Source: Bradyrhizobium sp. ORS 285 (GTDB lineage Bacteria; Pseudomonadota; Alphaproteobacteria; Rhizobiales; Xanthobacteraceae). From it: DNA of 64,000 nt. The DNA is taken from NCBI RefSeq assembly GCF_900176205.1, contig NZ_LT859959.1, forward strand, positions 5,105,001 through 5,169,000. Reading direction: 5' to 3'. Of the stretch, positions 11,159 to 20,136 are shown piece after piece (position 1 is the stretch's first letter; each line of letters opens with the position of its first letter). A model generated the notes under the pieces. The model was not told the DNA's origin. It was given only the letters and a program-made list of their open reading frames with translations, and did not search any database. The position numbers were made by a program, and so were the translations under genes.

Positions 11159-12076
11159 CTACACCAGCCGATACGTCCCGCCGATTACCGGATCGCCTTC
11201 CGTCGCGACGACGCCGCGGGCGACGAGATCCTCCAGATGCGCCAGCACGGAGTAGCCGGCCGCCGTCGTGAGCCGCGGATCGATGCCGATATAGATCGCG
11301 CGCACCATGGTCGGAATGTCCGCCTCGCCCTTGGCCAGACGATGCAGGATCGAGGCTTCGCGGGCCTGCCGGTGGCGCATCAGGAACCGCGTGTAGCGTG
11401 GGCCTTCGGGAATCTCCGGGCCGTGACCTGAGAAATACAGTTCCTCCGGCCGGCCTGCGAGCCGCTCCAGCGAGGCCATGTAGTCGACCATCGAACCGTC
11501 GGGCGGCGCCACGATCGAGGTCGCCCAGCCCATGACGTGATCGCCCACGAAGGTCGTGCTGCGCTCGCCCCAGGCGAAGGCGAGATGGTTGGCGGTGTGC
11601 CCCGGCGTCGCCACCGCTTCGAGCTGCCAGCCCTGCCCCTCGATCACGTCGCCGTCGGCAACCGCCACGTCGGGCGCGAAATCGCGGTCGACGCCGGACT
11701 CCGGGCTGTGCTTCTCGCTCTCGTAGCGCGGCCGCGAGGCGCGATGCGGTCCCTCGGCATAGACGGTCGCACCGGTCGCGGATTTCAGCCGGCCGGTGTT
11801 CGGCGAGTGGTCGCGATGGGTGTGCGTGACGATGATGTGGGTGACGGTCTCGCCCCTGACGGCATCGAGCAGCGCCTGCGCATGCGCCTCGTTGTCCGGG
11901 CCGGGATCGATGATCGCGACCTTGCCGCGGCCTACGATGTAGCTGACGGTGCCGGTGAAGGTGAATGGGCTCGGATTGTTGCAGAGGACGCGACGGATGC
12001 CCGGTCGCACTTCGTCCACGACCCCCGCTTGAAGCGGAAAGTTGCGGTTGAAGGGAACGTCGTCATTGTCGGCCAT
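11159..12076 (-). CDS. MBL-fold metallo-hydrolase (LACTB2-like)
   Basis: A 305-residue metallo-beta-lactamase-fold hydrolase. The metal site THTHRDH is at 84-90, with further ligands in ATPGHTANH, FVGDHVMGW and FSGHGP. The C-terminal 60-70 residues (RQAREASILHRLAKGEADIPTM...LAHLEDLVARGVV) form a winged-helix-like tail as in LACTB2/GloB-related enzymes. The substrate is unknown; the fold covers thioesterases, nucleases and lactonases. It is a single gene, separated from the glutaryl-CoA dehydrogenase gene by a dispersed repeat. Confidence 0.88.
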   Translation of the reverse strand: MADNDDVPFNRNFPLQAGVVDEVRPGIRRVLCNNPSPFTFTGTVSYIVGRGKVAIIDPGPDNEAHAQALLDAVRGETVTHIIVTHTHRDHSPNTGRLKSATGATVYAEGPHRASRPRYESEKHSPESGVDRDFAPDVAVADGDVIEGQGWQLEAVATPGHTANHLAFAWGERSTTFVGDHVMGWATSIVAPPDGSMVDYMASLERLAGRPEELYFSGHGPEIPEGPRYTRFLMRHRQAREASILHRLAKGEADIPTMVRAIYIGIDPRLTTAAGYSVLAHLEDLVARGVVATEGDPVIGGTYRLV

Positions 12077-12100
12077 GGCGTGCTCGTCGCTTGGTTACTC

Positions 12101-12225
12101 CGTCATGCCCGGGCTTGACCCGGGCATCCACGCTTCGTGCCCCGCTAAGACGTGGATGGCCGGGCCTTCGCCGCGCCGAAGCGGCTTCGGCCGCGCAGGC
12201 GGGACGAGCCCGGCCACGACGACGT
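12101..12225. repeat. dispersed palindromic repeat (GTCATGCCCGGGC family)
   Basis: The left unit GTCATGCCCGGGCTTGACCC forms a hairpin with GGGCAT. The right unit ends GGGACGAGCCCGGCCACGAC and is its inverted partner. CATCCACGC / CGTGGATGGC pairs in the middle. This arrangement is one I recognise as a common intergenic repeat of Bradyrhizobium. The centre has an extra imperfect palindrome (GCCGAAGCGGCTTCGGC, about 12175-12191) that may be a secondary insertion. Confidence 0.7.
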
Positions 12226-12245
12226 CTGACAGCGTTCCGTCTCAA

Positions 12246-13460
12246 TCAGAAGAACGCCTGAATGCCGGTGATGGCGCGGCCGAGGATCAGGGCGTGGACG
12301 TCGTGCGCGCCCTCATAGGTGTTGACCGTCTCAAGGTTAGCGGCGTGACGCATCACGTGATACTCGATCTGGATGCCGTTGCCGCCGTGCATGTCGCGAG
12401 CGACGCGGGCGATGTCGAGCGCCTTGCCGCAATTGTTGCGCTTGACGATCGAGATCATCTCCGGGGCCATCTTGCCCTCGTCCATCAGCCGGCCGACCCG
12501 GAGCGAGCCCTGCAGGCCGAGCGCGATCTCGGTCTCCATGTCGGCGAGCTTCTTCTGCACCAGCTGGGTGGCCGCAAGCGGCTTGCCGAACTGCTTGCGG
12601 TCGAGCGTGTACTGGCGGGCGCGATGCATGCAGTCCTCGGCGGCGCCGAGCACGCCCCAGGAGATGCCGTAGCGGGCGCGGTTGAGGCAGCCGAACGGAC
12701 CCTTGAGGCCGGAGACGTTGGGCAGCAGCGCGTCTTCCGGCACCACCACGCCGTCCATCACGACCTCGCCGGTGATCGAGGCACGCAAGGACAGCTTGCC
12801 GCCGATCTTCGGCGCCGACAGCCCCTTCATGCCCTTCTCGAGGATGAAGCCGCGGATCTGGTTATCATGCGCGGCCGACTTGGCCCACACCACGAACACG
12901 TCAGCGATCGGCGCGTTCGAGATCCACATCTTGCTGCCGGTCAGGCGATAGCCGTCGGCAACCTTTTCCGCGCGGGTCTTCATGCCCGCGGGATCGGAGC
13001 CGGCGTCCGGCTCGGTCAGCCCGAAACAGCCGACCCATTCTCCGCTGGCGAGCTTCGGCAGATATTTCTTGCGCTGGTTCTCGTCGCCATAGGCATAGAT
13101 CGGATACATCACCAGCGAGGACTGCACCGAGTTCATCGAGCGATAGCCGGAATCGACGCGCTCGATCTCGCGCGCGACGAGGCCGTAGGCGACGTAGCTC
13201 GCATTGGCGCAGCCATATTCTTCAGGCAGCGTGATGCCGATAAGGCCGAGCTCGCCCATCTCGTTGAAGATCTCGCGGTCGGTCTTCTCTTCCAGATAGG
13301 CCTTGGCCACGCGCGGCAGCAGCTTGTCCTGGGCATAGGCGCGCGCGGTGTCACGCACCATGCGCTCGTCTTCGGTCAGCTGCTCGTCCAGCAGGAAGGG
13401 ATCGTCCCACTGGAAGCTCGACTGGGCCGGCTTGTCCTTTGCCTGAGGGCGCGCGCTCAT
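12246..13460 (-). CDS. gcdH: glutaryl-CoA dehydrogenase
   Basis: A 404-residue FAD-dependent acyl-CoA dehydrogenase. It would oxidise and decarboxylate glutaryl-CoA to crotonyl-CoA in lysine, tryptophan or glutarate breakdown. It has [35 protein letters not shown], the substrate-proximal region [15 protein letters not shown], and the catalytic Glu383 in [15 protein letters not shown], the spacing typical of glutaryl-CoA dehydrogenases and not of generic acyl-CoA dehydrogenases. The ATG at 13460 (MSARPQ) gives the normal length. The enzyme could be the far end of the nicotinate route found later in this window (via glutarate), but it is 17 kb away and also has general roles. Confidence 0.88.
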   Translation of the reverse strand: MSARPQAKDKPAQSSFQWDDPFLLDEQLTEDERMVRDTARAYAQDKLLPRVAKAYLEEKTDREIFNEMGELGLIGITLPEEYGCANASYVAYGLVAREIERVDSGYRSMNSVQSSLVMYPIYAYGDENQRKKYLPKLASGEWVGCFGLTEPDAGSDPAGMKTRAEKVADGYRLTGSKMWISNAPIADVFVVWAKSAAHDNQIRGFILEKGMKGLSAPKIGGKLSLRASITGEVVMDGVVVPEDALLPNVSGLKGPFGCLNRARYGISWGVLGAAEDCMHRARQYTLDRKQFGKPLAATQLVQKKLADMETEIALGLQGSLRVGRLMDEGKMAPEMISIVKRNNCGKALDIARVARDMHGGNGIQIEYHVMRHAANLETVNTYEGAHDVHALILGRAITGIQAFF

Positions 13461-13524
13461 GAATGGTCCTTTCGCGTCTTGCTGCGCACAAGTCGCAGCC
13501 ATCTAGAGGTTAAGTCCTGGGAGT

Positions 13525-14601
13525 TCAGCCTTCAAGCCGCTCATTGGCGACGATCTCGATACCGAAACCCGAGAGGCCCTTATAATCATGGACTGACGAG
13601 GTCAGGTTCCGGATCGACGTCACGCCGAGATCGCGCAGGATCTGCGCACCGACGCCGACCTCGCGCCACTGGCGATGGCGATCAGCCTCCGCGGTATGCG
13701 GCTCCGTGACGGGCTCGACCGGAACGCCGGCGGCGCCGTCCCGTAGATAGATCAGCACGCCGCGACCGGCCTTCTTGAAATGCTGCAGCACGGCTTGAAT
13801 ACGCTGCGGACCCGCAATCAGATCCTTCACGATGTTGGGCTTGTGCAGCCGCGTCAGCACGTTCCGGCCATCGCCGATGCCGTTGTAGACGAAGGCGGCA
13901 TGGGTGATCGGGTCGAACGGTGAGCGATAGGCGTAACCCTGCAGCGGGCCGATCGGGCTCTCGGTCGTGAACATCGACACGCGCTCGATGAGCTTCTCGC
14001 GCGCCTGCCGATAGGAGATGAGGTCGGCGATCGTGACGTGCTTGAGATTATGCGCGGCGGCGAAGCGGACGACCTGCTCGCCCTTCATCACGGTGCCGTC
14101 GTCGTTCATCAACTCGGAGATGACGCCGACCGGCGGCAGCCCCGAGAGCTTGCAGAGATCCACCGCCGCCTCGGTATGTCCCGAGCGCAGCAGCACGCCG
14201 CCATCGCGTGCGATCAGCGGAAAGATATGGCCGGGGCGCGCGAAATCATTGGCGCCTGCATTGGGGTTGGCGAGCGCGCGGCAGCAGGAGGCCCGCTCCT
14301 CGGCGGAAATGCCGGTGCCGCCGTCCGGCTTGTAGTCGATCGAGACCGTGAACGCGGTGGTGTGGTTGGAATCGTTGTGCGCGACCATCGGATCGAGGCG
14401 CAGCCGCCGCGCATCGTCAGCCGTGATCGGCGCGCAGACGATGCCGGAGGTGTGGCGAATGATGAACGCCATCTTATCGGGCGTGCACAGCGAGGCCGCA
14501 ACGATCAGATCGCCCTCGCCCTCGCGATCGTCGTCGTCGGTCACGACCACCATCTCGCCCTTGGCGAAGGCGTGCAGAACTTCCTGGATCGAGTCGGCCA
14601 T
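13525..14601 (-). CDS. ribB: 3,4-dihydroxy-2-butanone 4-phosphate synthase fused to a degenerate GTP cyclohydrolase II domain
   Basis: A 358-residue riboflavin-pathway enzyme. Residues 1-205 are a full DHBP synthase, which makes the four-carbon unit of riboflavin from ribulose 5-phosphate (TDDDDREGEGDLIVAA, DFARPGHIFPL, RSGHTEAAVDL). Residues 206-358 have the outline of a GTP cyclohydrolase II domain (SPIGPLQGYAYRSP, GVLIYLRDG, SSVHDYKGLSGFGIEIV) but contain no cysteine at all, so the three zinc Cys of active RibA are missing. Only the RibB reaction is supported. The start is the ATG at 14601. No FMN riboswitch is seen upstream. Confidence 0.9.
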   Translation of the reverse strand: MADSIQEVLHAFAKGEMVVVTDDDDREGEGDLIVAASLCTPDKMAFIIRHTSGIVCAPITADDARRLRLDPMVAHNDSNHTTAFTVSIDYKPDGGTGISAEERASCCRALANPNAGANDFARPGHIFPLIARDGGVLLRSGHTEAAVDLCKLSGLPPVGVISELMNDDGTVMKGEQVVRFAAAHNLKHVTIADLISYRQAREKLIERVSMFTTESPIGPLQGYAYRSPFDPITHAAFVYNGIGDGRNVLTRLHKPNIVKDLIAGPQRIQAVLQHFKKAGRGVLIYLRDGAAGVPVEPVTEPHTAEADRHRQWREVGVGAQILRDLGVTSIRNLTSSVHDYKGLSGFGIEIVANERLEG

Positions 14602-14779
14602 TGCAAAGTCTCGCTGCTTTTTCCGGGGCTGCTTTAGCCGGGATCGCAGGCGCGCGCCAGAGCAGCGGAACCGCCGCTCGAAGGTCGCCCTCCCCGGGAA
14701 AAGAACCTGTCCTGCCGGGACAAGCACCCTGGTATCTGTTTAAAGTCGCGCCAATTCGAGAACAAGGGAGCCGCGCCTC

Positions 14780-16018
14780 ATGGCCGCATTCGATTTTGCA
14801 CCACTGCTGGCGGCTGGGCTTCCCGCGCCGGCCGGCCGCTGGACGGGGCTGGCCAAGTACAGCTTCGTCGGCGGCAACAATGACGCCGATGCCGTCCCCG
14901 TGGACGATCTGCGCGCCGCCGCCGATGCCGTGCTCGCCCGCGAGGGGCGCTCGCTCGCCACCTATGGCCTTGCGCATGGGCCGCAAGGTTACAGGCCGTT
15001 GCGGGATTTACTCGCTGCAAAATTGTCGCGCGAGGCCGGCATGTCGGCGCGCGCCGACGACATCATGATCCTCTCAGGCTCGCTTCAGGGGCTCGATCTC
15101 GTCAACCAGGCGCTCCTCGCGCGGGGCGACACCGTGATCGTTGAGCAGGACAATTATCAGGGCACGCTGACGCGGCTGGCGCGACTCGGGGTCAAGCCCA
15201 TCGGAATTCCGCTGGACGGAGACGGCATGCGGACGGATGTCCTGGCCACGGTGCTGGCCGACCTCAAGGACCGCGGTGTCAGGCCGAAATACATCTATAC
15301 CATCCCGACGGTGCAGAACCCGACCGGCACCATCATGCCGGAGAACCGCCGCGCCGAGCTGCTGTGGCTGTCGCGCGCCTATGGCGTGCCGGTGTTCGAG
15401 GACGATTGCTATGCCGACCTGATCTGGGACGGCAAACGGCCGCGCGCGATCCATGGCATGTCGGATCATGGCGGCGTGATCCATCTCGGCTCGTTCTCGA
15501 AGTCGGTCGCCCCGGCGCTGCGGGTCGGCTTCCTGGTCGCGCCCTGGGAAATCATGTCGGTGCTGCTCGCGCTCAAGACCGATGCCGGCTCGGGCGCGCT
15601 GGAGCAGATGGTGCTGGCGGAATATTGCAAGCAGCACTTTACCAGCCATGTGCCGCAGCTCGTGCGCGGGCTGCGCACCAAGCTGGAGACCTTGATGGAG
15701 GCGCTCAGTGCCGAGTTCGGCACATCAGCCGAGTTCGAGGCGCCGAAGGGCGGCATCTTCCTGTGGGTCAAGCTTCCGGACCAGGTCGACGCGATGAAGC
15801 TGTCGCAGGCCGCAATGAAGCGCGGCGTGTCGATCAATCCGGGGCCGGAATGGTCGACCGACGCCGCGCATGCGCGCAGCCGGCTGCGGCTGTGCTTCGC
15901 CAGCCCCTCGCATCAGGAGATCCGCGAGGGCATCGCCGTGCTGGCCGAAGTCTGCCACCAGGAGTTCGGCGTGCCCCAACGGTCGGCCAACAAGGCGCGC
16001 GGCAGCGCGGGCGAGTAA
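14780..16018 (+). CDS. PLP-dependent aminotransferase (class I/II, 2-aminoadipate aminotransferase-like)
   Basis: A 412-residue fold-type I aminotransferase. The PLP-binding Lys241 is in SFSKSVAPALRVG. NPTG is at 180-183, PVFEDDCYADL provides the cofactor Asp/Tyr, and RLRLCFASP carries the carboxylate-binding Arg. It looks like the aminotransferase half of MocR proteins and like LysN-type 2-aminoadipate or kynurenine aminotransferases, but has no helix-turn-helix. Substrate undetermined. It is divergent from ribB across 178 bp and convergent with the following amidohydrolase gene (11-bp gap). Confidence 0.85.
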   Translation: MAAFDFAPLLAAGLPAPAGRWTGLAKYSFVGGNNDADAVPVDDLRAAADAVLAREGRSLATYGLAHGPQGYRPLRDLLAAKLSREAGMSARADDIMILSGSLQGLDLVNQALLARGDTVIVEQDNYQGTLTRLARLGVKPIGIPLDGDGMRTDVLATVLADLKDRGVRPKYIYTIPTVQNPTGTIMPENRRAELLWLSRAYGVPVFEDDCYADLIWDGKRPRAIHGMSDHGGVIHLGSFSKSVAPALRVGFLVAPWEIMSVLLALKTDAGSGALEQMVLAEYCKQHFTSHVPQLVRGLRTKLETLMEALSAEFGTSAEFEAPKGGIFLWVKLPDQVDAMKLSQAAMKRGVSINPGPEWSTDAAHARSRLRLCFASPSHQEIREGIAVLAEVCHQEFGVPQRSANKARGSAGE

Positions 16019-16029
16019 ACCGCGCTTCT

Positions 16030-17310
16030 TCAGCGTACCGAGAACGGCGACTGATACGGCCGCCCGAACGGCACGCCGTTGATGACGGTCTGCACCGGCT
16101 TGAGCTGCAGCTTGCCGTCGCGCTTGTTGCCGCGGGTGTCGACGAAGGTCACGGGGCCCTCGACCAGATCGACGATCGCGAGATCGGCTGGCGCTCCCAC
16201 CTGAAGGGTCCCGAGCTTCGGCGTACGGCCGATGATCTTGGCCGGAGCCGAGGTGGTCATGCTCACCACCTGCTCCAGCGAGAATCCCATCGCCAGGAAC
16301 TTGCCCATCACGTTGGGCAGGAACGGCATGCCCGGCGTGTTGCCGGAGAACACGTGAATGTCCGAGGAGATCGTGTCCGGGCCGCAGCCGCCGGGGATCG
16401 CGACCTCGGCGACCGTATAGTCGAAGCTGCCACCGCCATGGCCGACGTCGAACAGCACGCCGCGCTGCTTGGCGGCGAGCGCTGACGGCAGCAGCTTGCC
16501 ATCCTGCACGATGTTGGTGAAGGCACCGCCGATATTCGGGGCGCCGGAATAGGCGTGGGTGAGGACATCACCCGGCCGTAGCAGGTCGAGGATCTGCGAC
16601 ATCAGTTCGCCGGTCTCGACGCCGCCGATATGCACCATCATCCGCGCCGGCCAGCCGCACAGCTCGCAGGCCTTGATGCCGCGCTTCAACGGCTCGAGAC
16701 CGTGCTTGAAGATCACGTTCTCCGACATCCGCACCTTCACGCCGAGCAGGAAGTCCGGGTTCTCGGCCAGCGCCATGGCGCAGGCATCCACCTGCGCATT
16801 GTCGATATTGTAGAGCTCGGCCACGGGGAACGCCGAGAGGCCGTTATTGGCGATGTGGACGAAGGCATAGATGCGCGCCCGCGACTGGGCCACGATGAAA
16901 CGCCGCAACGCAGCGATATTGTTCACGCCGGCGTCGCCGGCCGACACGACCGTCGTGGTGCCCTGGAATTGGACGAGTTCATCCGGCGGGATGCCGATCG
17001 CCGACCCATAGGGATAGACGTGGCTGTGGAGATCGATCAGTCCCGGCATCACCAGCCGGCTGTTGGCATCGATGGATCGCAGCGCACGCTCGGCCGGTAT
17101 TTCCGGCTCGATCGCCTCGACGACGCCCCAGCGAATGCCGATGTCGCGCTTGCCCCGCAGCGACTGGCTGGGATCGATGACGTCGCCGCCCTTGATGACC
17201 AGGTCGTACTTGTCGGCAGGCCCCATCGCAGCATGAGCAGGCTCTGACAGAGCGGCGACCGCGGCTGCTCCGGACGACAACAGGAATTTGCGGCGCGACA
17301 ACGCGAGCAT
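16030..17310 (-). CDS. Tat-exported amidohydrolase/deacetylase family protein
   Basis: A 426-residue predicted periplasmic amidohydrolase. The N-terminus LSRRKFLLSSGAAAVAALSEPAHA is a Tat-type signal. The metallo-hydrolase body shows DLVIKGGDVIDP, PGLIDLHSHVYP (metal HxH), KVRMSENVIFKHG (carboxylated Lys region), MMVHIGG, and SSDIHVFSG. The pattern matches the deacetylase/dihydroorotase-like group (EF_0837 type). The ATG at 17310 places the twin Arg at the proper distance; longer frames are not needed. The natural substrate is unknown. Confidence 0.8.
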   Translation of the reverse strand: MLALSRRKFLLSSGAAAVAALSEPAHAAMGPADKYDLVIKGGDVIDPSQSLRGKRDIGIRWGVVEAIEPEIPAERALRSIDANSRLVMPGLIDLHSHVYPYGSAIGIPPDELVQFQGTTTVVSAGDAGVNNIAALRRFIVAQSRARIYAFVHIANNGLSAFPVAELYNIDNAQVDACAMALAENPDFLLGVKVRMSENVIFKHGLEPLKRGIKACELCGWPARMMVHIGGVETGELMSQILDLLRPGDVLTHAYSGAPNIGGAFTNIVQDGKLLPSALAAKQRGVLFDVGHGGGSFDYTVAEVAIPGGCGPDTISSDIHVFSGNTPGMPFLPNVMGKFLAMGFSLEQVVSMTTSAPAKIIGRTPKLGTLQVGAPADLAIVDLVEGPVTFVDTRGNKRDGKLQLKPVQTVINGVPFGRPYQSPFSVR

Positions 17311-17486
17311 GAGCAGTCTCCCCCTTTGATTGTTTGTAGTTGTGGGCAGCATGCGCCTGGTCTCTTGAGCCGGCAAGGCGGTCTCGCAAAGAATGAGACT
17401 TTGTGCCAACGCCGAAGCGCGGGTCCATCGTTGCGCCGTTGACGCAGTGCATTAAGATGACGCGGCAGTCATCTGTGCGAGTCCTG

Positions 17487-17933
17487 ATGTCCTCGATCTC
17501 CCGCCTCCTGCTCGCGATCATCCTCTGCGCATCCTTCGCCGCTGTCGCCGCGGCGGACGAAACTGCCGACGTCGCGCGCGCCTGGGGTCTGATCGGGACC
17601 TGGGCGGCCGACTGCAGCGCACCTGCCGTGAAGGGCCGTGGCGCCATCATTTCCTACGAGGTCACGCCCGACGGCAGCTTGATCTATCGCCGCGACCGCG
17701 ATCCGTCCGACCTGAACGCGGTCGCAAACGCCCGCGTCGAGTCCGATCAGACGCTGGTGCTGTCGATCGTCCTGCCCAAGGCGAAGCAGACGCGGGAAAA
17801 CGGAATCACGCGGACGCCCGACGGCAGCATCCGCGCGCTGTTCAATCGCGGCGAGGACGACAGCTACAGCATTCGCGACGGCCGCTTCGTCGCCAACGGC
17901 AAGCCGACGCCTGTTCTCAGGAAGTGCGACTGA
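17487..17933 (+). CDS. hypothetical exported protein
   Basis: A 148-residue protein with a signal peptide (LLLAIILCASFAAVAAA) and a mature domain beginning DVARAWGLIGTWAADCSAP. That opening resembles small lipocalin-like secreted proteins of rhizobia, with Cys residues near both ends (ADCS, LRKCD) that could pair. ATG codons at 17457 and 17487 are both possible; the second gives a compact signal peptide. Divergent from the Tat-exported amidohydrolase gene. No function assigned. Confidence 0.6.
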   Translation: MSSISRLLLAIILCASFAAVAAADETADVARAWGLIGTWAADCSAPAVKGRGAIISYEVTPDGSLIYRRDRDPSDLNAVANARVESDQTLVLSIVLPKAKQTRENGITRTPDGSIRALFNRGEDDSYSIRDGRFVANGKPTPVLRKCD

Positions 17934-18080
17934 CGACAGGCGTCCTCTTGCTCCAACTGCTGCTGGTGCAGCGGCCGCAAATTCAAATCTTAACGTCCGT
18001 TCAGCAACTTCGCGGAAGTTCCTGCGGAACGTTATCGCACACTTCAAGTTGACCTCGCGCAATTCATCCTGGAGGACAAC

Positions 18081-18311
18081 ATGAAGAAAATCGCTCTTGC
18101 ACTCGCGTCGCTCTCTGTCATCGCGCTGGCGGCGCCGTCGATCGCCAACGCCGAGACCGTGGTCATCAAGCGTGGCGGCCACCACTATCATCACGGCTGG
18201 GATCGCGGCCATCGCGGCTGGGACCGCTCGCGCGCCGAATACCGCATGCACCGCGAGTTCAGGCCCTATCACCGCCATCACGACCGCACGGTGGTCATCA
18301 AGCGCTACTGA
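18081..18311 (+). CDS. small secreted His/Arg-rich protein
   Basis: A 76-residue protein with a clear signal peptide (residues 1-24, ending SIANA) and a mature part rich in His, Arg, Trp and Tyr. The mature part contains two copies of GWDR and begins and ends with TVVIKR (26-31 and 70-75). A GGAGG ribosome site precedes the ATG, and a strong terminator follows, so expression as a single small transcript is likely. Similar short proteins are common in Bradyrhizobium as far as I recall. Metal or anion binding is only a guess from composition. Confidence 0.75.
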   Translation: MKKIALALASLSVIALAAPSIANAETVVIKRGGHHYHHGWDRGHRGWDRSRAEYRMHREFRPYHRHHDRTVVIKRY

Positions 18312-18328
18312 TCTGCCACGCAGACAAG

Positions 18329-18355
18329 GAAATGGCCCCGGAAGGGGCCATTTCT
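18329..18355 (+). terminator. rho-independent terminator of the His-rich gene
   Basis: The stem AAATGGCCCC/GGGGCCATTT with a GGAA loop and T run ends 44 bp after the stop codon. It may also serve the convergent aldo/keto reductase gene. Confidence 0.85.
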
Positions 18356-18385
18356 CTGTCACCTCTCGTCATGAGCTGCTCGACG

Positions 18386-19207
18386 TCAGCGGTCCCAGTC
18401 CGGTGCGAAGCCCGGATTGACGAAGCGCTTGTCCTTCGGAAGCGCCGCGATCGTCTTGCGGTCCTCATCATCCAGCTGAACTTTCATCGCGTCCCAATTG
18501 GCCTGCTGGCTTTCCTTGCGGCCAGCCTTCGGGATCGCCGCGACGTTGTCCTGGTCCAGCAGCCACTTCAGCGCGACCTGTGCAGCGCTTGTGCCGTGCT
18601 TCCGGCCGATCTCCGCCAGCGTCTCGTCGGCGGCAGCGCGGCCCTGCGCGAGGGGACAATAGGCGACCAGGGGGATAGACCGGCTCTTCATGTAGGCCAT
18701 CAGCTTCGACTGGTCGAGCATCACGTGATACTCGACCTGATTGCAGGCGACAGGCGCCTGGATGTCCTCGACCGCTTGCTTCAACAGCGCGACGGTGAAA
18801 TTCGCCACGCCAATGGCCCGCGTGCGCCCCTCTTCCTTCAGCTTGAGAAGGGTCTCCAGCGCAGCCGGAAGATTCATTCCCTTGGCCGGCCAATGGATGA
18901 GATAGAGGTCGACGAAGTCCAACCTGAGCTTCTTCAAGCTCGTGTCGAACGCGCGCTGGATCGCGTCGGGCGCGAGGTTCTCCGGCCACACCTTTGTCGT
19001 GACATGCAATTCTTCGCGCGGCACATCCGCCGCCGCGAGCGCAGCGCCGATCGCATCCTCATTGGCATACATCTCGGCGGTGTCGATGTGGCGATAGCCG
19101 AGTGCGAGCGCGCTCTCCACCGCCTCGCGGCACACGGTGCCCTGCATGCGAAACGTGCCGAGCCCGAGCTTGGGCAGACGGATACCCTGGGTTTCGATGA
19201 CGTTCAT
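18386..19207 (-). CDS. aldo/keto reductase (2,5-diketo-D-gluconate reductase-like)
   Basis: A 273-residue NADPH-dependent TIM-barrel reductase. The catalytic tetrad is visible: Asp42, Tyr47 (DTAEMY), Lys72 (TTKVWPEN) and His105 (LIHWP). IGVANF and a C-terminal AIPKAGRKES stretch bind the cofactor phosphate. Most similar in style to DkgA/DkgB-type enzymes that reduce 2-oxo-aldehydes and keto-sugars. The ATG at 19207 is preceded by a GGAGAAT site and gives the normal length; upstream residues are not family-like. Confidence 0.88.
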   Translation of the reverse strand: MNVIETQGIRLPKLGLGTFRMQGTVCREAVESALALGYRHIDTAEMYANEDAIGAALAAADVPREELHVTTKVWPENLAPDAIQRAFDTSLKKLRLDFVDLYLIHWPAKGMNLPAALETLLKLKEEGRTRAIGVANFTVALLKQAVEDIQAPVACNQVEYHVMLDQSKLMAYMKSRSIPLVAYCPLAQGRAAADETLAEIGRKHGTSAAQVALKWLLDQDNVAAIPKAGRKESQQANWDAMKVQLDDEDRKTIAALPKDKRFVNPGFAPDWDR

Positions 19208-19393
19208 GGATTCTCCTGGGAAGCGCGGACCGCCGGCGAGCGGCGACCGGCGATAGCGTCGATCAAACAAGACCTTGGCGGAATGCGCTAAGTCTGCCTG
19301 CGCTGTGCTTGCGAGTTCAAGCGAGCCCGTTGCCGACCTCAATCAAGATGTCGGCAGATCGGTTCCGGAAAGTGGGATGCGGTCGAGGCGCGC

Positions 19394-19810
19394 TCAGCGC
19401 CAATTGCAGATGCCGCCGCTGCCCGGCTTGCATGGCCAGGTCTGGATGCGCGTGTCCATCGCCTGCGCATCCAAGGGATTGCTGCGGCGCTGGGCGAGCT
19501 TGGCGCGGGCGCCGCCGCGGGGCCGCTCCGCCAGTTTCGCCGCGTGGCCTCGCCGCGTCGACGCGGCATGCGGAGTCACCGAGCCCACATCGTCCACAGG
19601 CGAACGCGAGGCGAGTGCGGGACGGTCGGTGCGGGCTTCGATCGGCACAGGCTCAAAATGCGCTTCCGGGCCGAGCGGCTCCGGCGACAAAACTGCCTTG
19701 GACAGATCGAGCCGCAGGAAGTCGCCGCGCTCATAAGGGGTCGCGACGGCCTGGCTGGCCGTGAGCAACACGGCGCATGTGATCGTGCCAACCAAACCTC
19801 TCAAGACCAT
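19394..19810 (-). CDS. hypothetical exported protein with WPCK..GGICNW ending
   Basis: A 138-residue protein with an N-terminal signal peptide (to about SQAVA), a Pro/Arg/Ala-rich middle, and a conserved-looking C-terminal segment TRIQTWPCKPGSGGICNWR with two Cys. I recall similar tails in Bradyrhizobium hypothetical proteins. A GGAGG site precedes the ATG at 19810. Function unknown; envelope location inferred from the signal. Confidence 0.6.
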   Translation of the reverse strand: MVLRGLVGTITCAVLLTASQAVATPYERGDFLRLDLSKAVLSPEPLGPEAHFEPVPIEARTDRPALASRSPVDDVGSVTPHAASTRRGHAAKLAERPRGGARAKLAQRRSNPLDAQAMDTRIQTWPCKPGSGGICNWR

Positions 19811-20136
19811 CTTGTCCTCCCGTCGTCCCGCGCGATCCCAATCGCGCGCCCCTGCTGCGAGATCCCTGGCTGCGGCGGATCATGGCTTCGACAAAAGCCT
19901 TCGGCACTCTCATCCGCGCCCCATGATGTTCGTTGATCGACCGTTATCAGTCCGGAGAAAAAGCTCCGGATCAGCCGGCCGTTACGAAGATCATAACCAA
20001 AGTTCCGCTGACGTCTCTCATGTAGGACACACGGCCGCCATGTCCAGGCCCAAAACCGCGAGTCACGGTTACCGCTGTGCACGGCGCTGGGCGCAAGCCG
20101 GATAAGTCATACTTATATTAAGTCATACTAATCAGA
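19811..20136. other. 326-bp intergenic region with a hairpin and tandem direct repeats
   Basis: Upstream region of the minus-strand gene ending at 19394. It contains a perfect TCCGGAG/CTCCGGA hairpin at 19951-19970 and two copies of TAAGTCATACT at 20103-20113 and 20119-20129. No gene is seen. Confidence 0.5.
20103..20129. repeat. 11-bp tandem direct repeats TAAGTCATACT, 16-bp period
   Basis: Two exact copies are separated by TATAT in a locally AT-rich patch, 8 bp beyond the stop of the aldose epimerase gene and upstream of the next minus-strand gene. A tandem operator is possible but distance to that gene is about 290 bp. Confidence 0.5.

Noticed and set aside
14602..14779. FMN riboswitch upstream of ribB
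   Set aside because: I looked for the conserved FMN-element blocks in this 178-bp gap and did not find them.
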